Shown: piece after piece, positions 1 to 9,000 of the stretch
Position numbering within the stretch: position 1 is the first letter of the stretch
Layout of the letters: every line of letters begins with the position of its first letter
DNA from: Varroa destructor
Taxonomy: Eukaryota > Arthropoda > Arachnida > Mesostigmata > Varroidae
Length of the DNA: 64,000 bases
Assembly (NCBI RefSeq): GCF_002443255.2
Contig: NW_019211455.1
Location: forward strand, 3,343,223-3,407,222
Direction of reading: 5' to 3'
Translations under genes and position numbers: made by a program
Notes under the pieces: model-generated
The model's database searches: none
Seen by the model: only the letters and a program-made list of their open reading frames with translations
Told to the model about the DNA's origin: nothing

Positions 1-182
1 AGAATTCTAATGCACGATTTTCGTTTAGTCGTTATCGTAGTATCTTATGTTGCGATCAATCTATTAAACGTACATCCTCGTTTTTTTGTACCGGAAATTC
101 GTTGCAACAAGTGTGTTAACGAAGGTAATAACCACTATGAATAATTGTCTCTAACCGTTTGAGTTGTTGAAATACGCTTCAG

Positions 183-1654
183 GTGGAAATGTACCGTAGA
201 CTGTGCAATAGCAGTCTTGCAGCCAATAAATGCGCGACGGGTACGCCGTGGACAGATAGCGAGCTTATACTTGCGGTGCATTCGATTCGCGTCTACGGCA
301 AAGATTTTAAGGCGGTAGCTCGCTTAATTGGCAATAAAACAGAGGCACAAGTGAGACTCTTCTTCACCAATTACAGGGAACGGTAAACTATTAACGTAAT
401 TATAATTTCGATAGTTAAGGTTTGCACTTCCATGATTTGGTGCGTTTACGATAAGTCTCATCATTTATGTACTAATGCAATTGCAGGTTATCACTTAAGT
501 TAACAATTGTATATCGTTACAGTAGAATCATGTGAACATTCTCACTGTTTACTATAAGTTATTCAAAAAGAATATTCATTTAGAAAGGTCTCAACTAGAT
601 TGTTACATTAGCTGATTTACGCTGAATAGTTTCCGGCAGGCAGAATATTCTGCTAACGACACCACTGACGCAAATGGATTGTTACAAAGGCATAGCTACT
701 ATATAAAACTGCAACTGAATTCAAATGTGTGGGTTGATGAGTAATTAGTTGTTCCTCCTTGTGACGTGACTTTTAGCTACAATCTGGAACTGATGGTTCG
801 TCAGTTTGAGGAAGATCGCAGAAACGGCCTAATTTCTCGAGAAGGTTTTGCGCTTCTTCCAAGTCAGTCACCCGACAGCATAAGTCCCACCGGAAGTCCA
901 GTCAAAAAGATTATTCGGTACGTAGCCCTATACTAAACAAAATATGCATATATGTATATATACATAACTTACCAGACTAACTTTCGTACCAATCCTAGAA
1001 TACTTGTTCTCTTGTAAAAAAAAAGACAGTCGTATTGTGATCTGTGAAGTTAGCTTACCTACAGGTACAACAAAAACACCTTAGTGTTTCTAGCATCGAG
1101 TCTTTTTTGTTATTGATTGCAGTCAATGATGGTATCGTTCTTCCTAACCTTTATGTAGACAGATGTGAAGTGTGCACTGCCATGAAAGAATTTTTTAGCC
1201 AGTTATCAGAACAGCAAAAGCCAGATAAAAGGAATTTTAGAAAAGGTTCTAAAGTCCTAAATTTATTGTTTCATAGATTTTGTATGTGACTAATAATTAT
1301 ATAGCATGCACATTTATGTAGCTATTGTTCGCCGTATCTTATTGATAAATTTTACTAATTTTCAAAATGGAAATTTATAATTATAATAAAAAATTAAAAA
1401 GAAAAAGAAAAAAAATGATCGATATCATCTTGGTTTTATCTTGAGCAAGTGGAAGCTACGATATCGACAAATAGTAATATTGACGGAAAACCTAAATCAT
1501 CATAATTTTGATTTATATTTCCTAGTGCGACATTAAAACATCGAATGATTTCAGGTAGCAGAGTAAATAGGTTTATAACGTGCCTGTCTCTTTATTATCG
1601 AATTCCAGGTCACCTCTGAAAAAACCGAGTATATTGTCTCGTCGTAAAGTCTAG
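183..1654 (+). CDS. RCOR: CoREST (REST corepressor), C-terminal exons only
   Basis: Scaffold subunit of the LSD1/HDAC chromatin-repression complex, nuclear. Exon 183-382 follows an AG at 181-182 and encodes a SANT domain ([20 protein letters not shown], then [20 protein letters not shown] and NYRER). This aligns with the second SANT domain of RCOR1 (TTEEQLLAVQAIRKYGRDF). Exon 777-917 continues in frame (phase 2) as [20 protein letters not shown], matching the FNIDEVLQEWEAEHG stretch that follows SANT2 in the family, then a Ser/Pro-rich tail. A third exon 1609-1654 (after ATTCCAG) would close the frame with [14 protein letters not shown] and a TAG; this last exon is tentative. An alternative acceptor near 1066 gives a shorter end. 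The ELM2 domain, SANT1 and the start lie left of the window. Identity of the SANT exon is secure; the 3' end is not. Confidence 0.8.
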
Positions 1655-1798
1655 ATTAAATATATTTTTACACTCTAGATCAGTGGCTGCTAAGACTATT
1701 TCAGTTTTTCTTTTGCGTTTCTAAACACACATCGACCGTTTTACCATGCTGCGACTTTTGAACGATATAATTATGGTCAATTTAAACTTATAACTGAG

Positions 1799-1860
1799 AT
1801 TTGTATCCCTCGAGGCTGTCGCCGGCATTATTTGTATCCCTCGAGGCTGTCGCCGGCATT
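1799..1860. repeat. Exact 31-bp tandem duplication
   Basis: Positions 1799-1829 and 1830-1860 are identical (unit begins ATTTGTATCCCTCGAGGCTG). The unit is clearly more GC-rich than its surroundings. Confidence 0.95.
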
Positions 1861-1880
1861 TAACTGTCATTAAACTTAGA

Positions 1881-1928
1881 TAGCATTTGTCGCCTGGCCT
1901 TGATTAGCATTTGTCGCCTGGCCTTGAT
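1881..1928. repeat. Exact 24-bp tandem duplication
   Basis: Positions 1881-1904 and 1905-1928 are identical (unit begins TAGCATTTGTCGCCTGGCCT). It lies 20 bp beyond the 31-bp duplication and shares a TGTCGCC core with it. Confidence 0.95.
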
Positions 1929-2853
1929 ACGGAAAAATGCCATAGTCTTCAAGGAAATATGGTTGACGTAGATATTCAGCTTCTCTGCTCAACTTTAGGT
2001 ACGTGTACAGGGGTTTGGACAAGAAACGCTTCATACATGAGCCAACAAGGGTATTATCAACGACAAAATAACAGATAGAGTCTGTAGTTTATGAAGAAAG
2101 AAAAAATCGTAATACTTTATGTTAACGATTACTTGACACGCAGATGTTTGCTGTTAAATATATATATGACAAGAAAATGATAAAGCGACTTCAAAGGACG
2201 AGAAGACAAATAAAGTATTGACTTAAATATAAATAATTTCTAAGTGCTTCTTTATTCACCATTCATAGAATGCATATAATCCTTATGTATATGTGTACCC
2301 TAAGCTAATACCACACAGTACTTCTTAATCGGTTGCGTATGTAGATGAATATAGTGTTTGATCTATGTGAATACATTCCATTTATTTACGAACAATTGTT
2401 TGCGTTTAATCCATTTGTTGTCACTTATCGCCGGAATACGCTACTCCTGTAAACCCATTTTAACAAGAAAAAAGTACACGTTAAAATATATAGCCTCGGA
2501 ATCTAGTGTCGGAATCTCGAAGTATAGAGAAATGTCGTCAAATATTACTGAAGCGCTCGACTAACTATCGTGGCTCACATCCAATATGTTTTAGGTGACA
2601 CCTTTTTAAATGTGGTAGATGAGTGATGACTTAATGTCTAAATAAAACAAAGCTTTTATCCCGTCTTTTCTAGTTGCTGGTTTATACCTCCTACAACACA
2701 CGGAAGCACTTATGTGTCGCTGAGTTTTTGGCTTGATAGATATTGGTGCCGTTAAATGTTTTGCTATATAAGAAAGCAGCTGAGTTTTCAAATACTTAAT
2801 GATTTAAGAATCAGCTGCTAAATATGTCTAAAGATGTGACTAGCAATAGTCTA

Positions 2854-2872
2854 CCCCCCCCCCCCCCCCCCC
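2854..2872. repeat. Poly-C homopolymer, about 19 bases
   Basis: Uninterrupted run of C (poly-G on the minus strand) just past the likely PSMD4 polyadenylation signal. Its exact length is prone to sequencing error. Confidence 0.9.
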
Positions 2873-2890
2873 TTAATATTCTCTCTGCGC

Positions 2891-2896
2891 TTTATT
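2891..2896 (-). promoter_or_regulatory. Likely polyadenylation signal of PSMD4
   Basis: TTTATT on the plus strand, so AATAAA in the PSMD4 transcript, about 180 nt downstream of the stop codon at 3074-3076. Confidence 0.5.
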
Positions 2897-3073
2897 CGAA
2901 TATCTTCGGCAATTCCTTCTTTCCGTATACGCTTCTTTCCTACTATATATGAACCTGACAGACAGTTAGATATCCCTTTTTAGTTTTCTCCATTTCCTGG
3001 TTTTGTCTTTCATCACGGTTACTCGTATCATTTTTGCAGCTGTCGGTCAATGCTATTTTTACTTTCGATAGGT

Positions 3074-6000
3074 TTACTTCTTGCTAGCCTGGTCATCGTT
3101 CTTGTCTTTTTTCTCTTTCAGACTCTTATTTCGAGACTTTTTTGAGCATGGCACGTTGGTAGTAGGTGGCTTGTCCTTTGAAGGGCGGGGAATCTTCGAT
3201 GGTGAAGCGGCAGTAAGCGTCGGAACCGCCTCGTTAGTTGAGGCAGCTTCCTTATTCTTTGCCGCCTTTGCATTTAAGTCAGACTTTAGTGCACTTCCTA
3301 AAAATTATCTACATAAATCGTGCGTTCATCTATGTAGCATTGAACCCCCTACGTATATAAGAATGATAAATGGCATCACGAAAACAAATGTAGTATAAAA
3401 ACGTTTCCTGATATGAAAGCTTATGAAATATTTCCTTGCAAGAGGAACAGGGTAATTTTCTCTTTGGTTTCGGGTCTCCCGTTCTAAAATTCCTATTTCG
3501 TTCTTTCTCAACTGCCGAAAATCTCGACAAGTTCGCGATGCTTTCTTCGGCGGCAGAATGTGGTTTCAACGCAAACAGGTTTAAGTTTGAAACCAGCCTC
3601 CGTTTAAGAGGCTTAAGTACACAATTGTTGAGTTAGGCTTATGATTGTCGAAGACTATTTACTCCCTATAAAAAAAGCTTCATAAAATTACTTCACAGTG
3701 GTGTCAATTTTCAATATATGCTATTATCGCAGAATATATACCCCCGAGATAAAGCCAAATTCGTCCCAAAGCAGCTTAGGTCCAATATCAGTTTTTGGGT
3801 ATACGAAAAATGATTGAAAGCATCGCCAAGTAAAAACAATGCAAAAAATTTTAAACAGTGGTCAATACAGTGTGTGGTGATGAAGAGTAAGAATCGAGTG
3901 TACCTTGCAGCGGCTTTAGTTAACGCGTATACTCAAATATATGCAATAAAAAATAAGCATTTTATGAGGACAAATGTAGCACGAGTTTTTGAACGAACCT
4001 TTTTCTCGACATCCTTTTTTGCAACGTCATCAGTTTCCATTGGCTCCTCTGAAAATAGTAACGCAGTGCATATTCTTAATACAGACATCTACGCGTGATT
4101 CTTGAAATGACGATCAACACTTTACGGATGCAGCTAAAACAGACGCCTAGAGGTCAGAACCAGCTCCATAAAAAAACTTAGAGAACGAAAAGGATATATG
4201 TAGACGGACAGATATGATGAAAAGCTACAAGCTCGGAGAACATTCACTCACGTTGCTGCAAGCTTATTCGCATTGCGTATGCAAGCTGTTCCTCTTCTGT
4301 CATGGCTGCAAAGTTCGGCTCTGAAGCCCGCTGGCTAGCTGGCGGATTTGAGCTTGTAGATCCTGATTCGGCTCCGGGTTGCATCGACATCTGTAGCGCT
4401 TTTTCAAGCCCGTCCTCTTCTGCTGAAGCGGCCCCGGTCGCAGCGGCCGCAGTAGCTGTTGCGGATCGGATGTTTTCTCTTGGGGCACTACCAGCCTCGG
4501 CCTCCTGACGCTGTCGCATTTCGTCCAAGGACACACGTAGTGCCTACCGAAAAGCAGATACATCTATCGTTAATTGAATTCAACCTCGGGTACGCAAAAA
4601 CGCACTGACCGTATGCGAATTAAAGGCCTTTTCATTGGCTCTAAGAACACTATAAAGATCTGGGTATGGTTTTTAAAATGCCGTTGACAGCAAACTTCAG
4701 TATGTTGCGCTGTTTATCGTCTACTATACTAATGGATTCACTGTACAATGACTTACTGTTATCATCAATCACCGTAAGGCACCTTACTTGAAACAGGTGA
4801 ACAAAAGACACATTGACTTTTTTGCACTTGATGCGTTCGTCATGGTATTCGTACTGATAACACTATTGAGACTGGCTGGTTGCTTACCATAGCTAGTTCA
4901 GGATCTTCATTTGGATCAACTCCGAACTCAAACCCGCCGGCTGGTACGGCGCCGCTGCCGTCTTCGCCCTGGATAATCGGTGACGAAATCAGCGCCTCGT
5001 TAAGGTGGGGTGTCGCAGTTACGGTGACCAGGTGCGAACCTGCATTTTCTCTCCCACCATTTAGCGTTTCAACAAAACTTTTTAACTTTTCCGCATTTGC
5101 TTCGTCCTCCCCAAAGTTAATTACGTCAACATTGACGTTCTCTTTTTTAAGTCGCTTAGCTAATTTCACCATTTCCTTTGCATCACATGCAATAGGTGAA
5201 CCTGCAAGGAAATAAGTAGCCAGATAATGTAATGTGATTTTATTTAGAAACGCGTAATAGTCGCCAACTTGCAATTTGATCGAAGTACTATGAAGTCGTC
5301 CCATTGGTTCGCAGGGGAATTCTACCTAATCTTAAATTCATTTTCAACGATGTTTTACTCAGACAACTTTAATCAGTGATATATTGGTCGTTACTAGCGA
5401 TGACCCTTGCCCAAATTTCAGGCGGCTTTTCGAGTAACTTTCCAGAAATTAATATCTTTGTTTCAAAAGACAGCCAATTTTTGTCGTTAAAGGAGTCCTA
5501 CAAGGATCAGAAAAAAAATAATCGTAAAAAGCAAGGTCAAGAGTGATACGCTAGGTAAGGCAGCTCAATTAGACTCGCACAATCTTTGTCAAGTCACGAT
5601 GTGTGAGGCCTAACCTAACCTAACCTAGAGTATAGATTTAAGGACAGCACCTCGATTGTTTAATAGAAGTTCATACAAGAGCATTCCTCTAAAATCTCAA
5701 AAAATACGCAGCATTATCTTTTTTGGGTTCGGCATTAGCTCTCGCCTGAGAGACTCTCGCGACCTCAGATTTCGCGTTCTTCTCGCTTTGATCAAGATCT
5801 GTGTCGAGTAGCGTAATGTATCTTATCCACTTTTCATCACCCATCACCATCTTTGGAAAAAGTTATCAAACGTTCAGTTTCGAAAGATGATTGGTCATGC
5901 ACACACGGTTTATCAATTGGCAATCGGTTGAATGATCAGGAAACCCAAATTTTTACCCGATTGACGTAATCATTGCTTGCTAGATTCTTGAAACACTTAA

Positions 6001-9000
6001 TTCGGGTAGTGATGTATCATCTGTTATCTTGCAAAAGTTCATGTGGATTTTACTTAACTGCACTAATAATTCCAGCATTTTTTTTATCAAAGAATTAGCC
6101 TGCACGTGAAGTGACCGTTTGGAGAAAGAGCAAACCACTTTCTGCCCACGTACCCCATACCAGTTTGGGTCACATTCAGCTTTTTCCAGAAACAAGAGTT
6201 TAAACTGACCACGTTTAAGACTGTTTATTATGAGCCTTTAAAGCTTGTGCGAGTTAACTAAATCATACAAGTGCCAAACAAAAGCTAGTTTACATTCTTC
6301 CGTTAAATCACTGCTGACTCAACGTTGCTTATGGCGCCCGATTCAAAATTCGCTGTGAACCTACCAGACAATCTGAAAAAAGTTAGTTAGCTGGACTTAA
6401 CTTCATCAGACTATTACTAAGTTTGCAGCATCACTCTTTGAGTCCGTCCCTGCAATATATATACATATATATGGTAATATCTGCTGCAACTACTATAGAA
6501 TGACTCCAACTGTTTTATTACTGTCGTTAATGTATCTGAATTCAAAATAACTAGTGTATTAGTTCATTATTCACTTGAACGTTTTAATTTTTATTTTACT
6601 TTTTAATTTGAAACGCATAATTAATTTCAGATTGCCTAATGATGAGTACAAAAAAAGTGCCACCTAAGCACCTTGTTCTTTAAATGATAGAAATCGGGCC
6701 CTTATTATCGGTGTACAGAGATGACTAGCAACTCGAAAAGTTCGAATTACGCTGGCTGCTGTAATGACCTACCGTACTAAAGCAAAGGAAGAGTACTACA
6801 ACCTAAGGGATCTGCCAAAACTGGATGACTCTGAGTTGTCAAGTTCTGAATGATGCAATGCAGTAGTGTTTCAGTTGACTGCTACTTCTGTCTTATCTGG
6901 GTGATCATGTCATGTATAAACGAATTCAGAAATGTTGGAGGAAAACTCCTATAGCAATCAGCATGGATAAGATGTCAGGTAGGGGGACGATACCCTTCAA
7001 CCGGTATGACGTACAAGTAAACTGGACACATCACATCGCAATCTGTAGTAAAAATGATTACGAAGCGTACGAAGCAATCTCATGTAACTAATAGGTACCT
7101 TATCACACACTAGTTGACGGGACGGATCGAGGACTTCCAAGAAAACCTGCAATAAGGTACGATGACAGTGCACAACGATAGGGAGACACGGACAGAAATG
7201 GAAGAAATTCGCAGTTACAAGAAAAAATTTATATCAACCATTCGAAGATGGAAGGAGCTGTTGGGAGCAACGTCTAAAGAAAGTCATGCGGGATCGTCAC
7301 GTAAAGAACGAAAAAGTTAAAATCGACGCTTCCAAAAAAAATAGTAGGGAAAGCGGTGACGAGGCTTTTCCCTGCCCACGCGAACACTGGCGGCACAATG
7401 GACATTTATACAAATGCAAGAACAACTCTTGAATCTACCGAAAATACATTGGCGTTATGACAGAGTAACTCTAGACCAAATAAAATTCCTTCTTAAGTTA
7501 AACAGATCCTTTTCCTGGAGCAGCCTGAAAGGTTCACATCGATAACGGTCAGAATTCGGAGCAAAAACTAGTTCCCCCTAGAGTGAAAGAAAATAACTGC
7601 AGCTTTTATAAAAACAACCAGGAGAACTTTCTGTTGACTCAGTAGGGAATCGACTAATTTGTCTCTTAAACACAATCGGAACGGCCCTGAAAACGATAAT
7701 TAGTGGAAGGCTGACTGACGGCACCGCTCACCTAGTAAAGCTTTCGAAAGGATAGATTCACTGAAGGGCTTGCAGGAACGGTCATTTCGTCATCCTTCCC
7801 TTTGAACCGTTCCAGTCCATCCTCCATTCTGGCTTTCCTATTGACCAGAAACAATAGGTCTCGAGGGGGACCGTACTCCCTGTACTTCTGTTAATTCCAG
7901 GCGTTGTATGTCGGACCCATGATTGTTTCGGGCCTGCCCTTCCAACGACATGATAATGGGAAAAAGACTGTAGTCACAGGGGATTTTAACTCGAAGAATG
8001 TAATATGGGGCAGCAGAAGAAACGACCGAAGAGGAATAGCCACCCTAGAGTGGACGGTAACAGAGGGACTGGCAATGCTTAATGATGGAGAGGCTCCTAC
8101 TTGTGAACATAACATCCCATCACATATAGACATCACATTAGTAAACAACGAAGCAGCAGCCTTCACAACAGGGTGGAGAGTCTTGGACGAAGAAGAAAGT
8201 GACAGTGATTACCACTACATATTTTTTTAAAGTTGAGCTAACAAGACCACCGGAAGGAACACAGAGAAAGACGAAAGGATGGCAAGCAAGGAAATTAGAC
8301 CTCCCAATACTGCGAAGAGAGTTAGACGGAAGGTGCGAGAAAATTATGGTAAACGAAACGGTAGCTGGAGGAATACAGATAGAAGCGCAACAACTCAGTC
8401 AGCTTATGATTGACGCGTGTACAAAAGCTGATCGACAACCGCCCAGAGATCGACACCACCACCGCCCAAAACACTGGTGGAATAAGGAAACCGCAGATCT
8501 CAGGAAAATATGCGTGAGGAAAAGGCGTGCATACGCAAGAACAAGAAGCTGGCAGAAACGCACAAATAATCTTCAACCAGAAACAGAACAAAGAGCGACA
8601 CAACAACTCCGGGAATACCAGGAAGCCCGAAATAAACTAAGACAAAGTATACAACATAGTAAGGAAAAATCCTGGAAAAAACTCATAGAAGCAGTCGACC
8701 GAGACGCTTTCGGACTCCTTTGTCAAATAGTAATGGACAAAATAAAAAAAAGATCACCACCAATCCTCCCAGACACAGTGATGAAAGCGGTAAGAAACCT
8801 ATTCCCTATGCAACCAAAAAGGTATGAAACAACGATTGAGGTAGATGAAAGAGACATCCCCGAAGTAACTCTGGAAGAAATAACAGAAGCAGGAAACAAA
8901 ATAGCAGCGGGGAAAGCACCACGGCCCGACGGAGTCCCACCGGAAGTAGTCAAGACACTGATCAAGAGATAGCCCAGGATATTACAAAAATTGGCGAACG

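Larger units (their letters stand above)
1655..3073. other. Spacer between convergent RCOR and PSMD4 genes
   Basis: The two genes point at each other. The stretch holds two exact tandem duplications and a poly-C tract, listed separately. The short open frames at 2358-2564 and 2606-2791 resemble nothing I know and look like chance. An AATAAA on the minus strand at 2891-2896 is a plausible polyadenylation signal for PSMD4, about 180 nt beyond its stop. Confidence 0.6.

Noticed and set aside
1044..1289. 81-codon open frame taken as a possible further CoREST exon
   Set aside because: In the phase required by exon 777-917 the frame ends after about 17 codons; the open frame itself is in another phase and resembles nothing known.
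3081..3398. Plus-strand open frame of 105 codons
   Set aside because: It is the reverse of the Lys-rich final exon of PSMD4 (KKxK read backwards gives FFxF).
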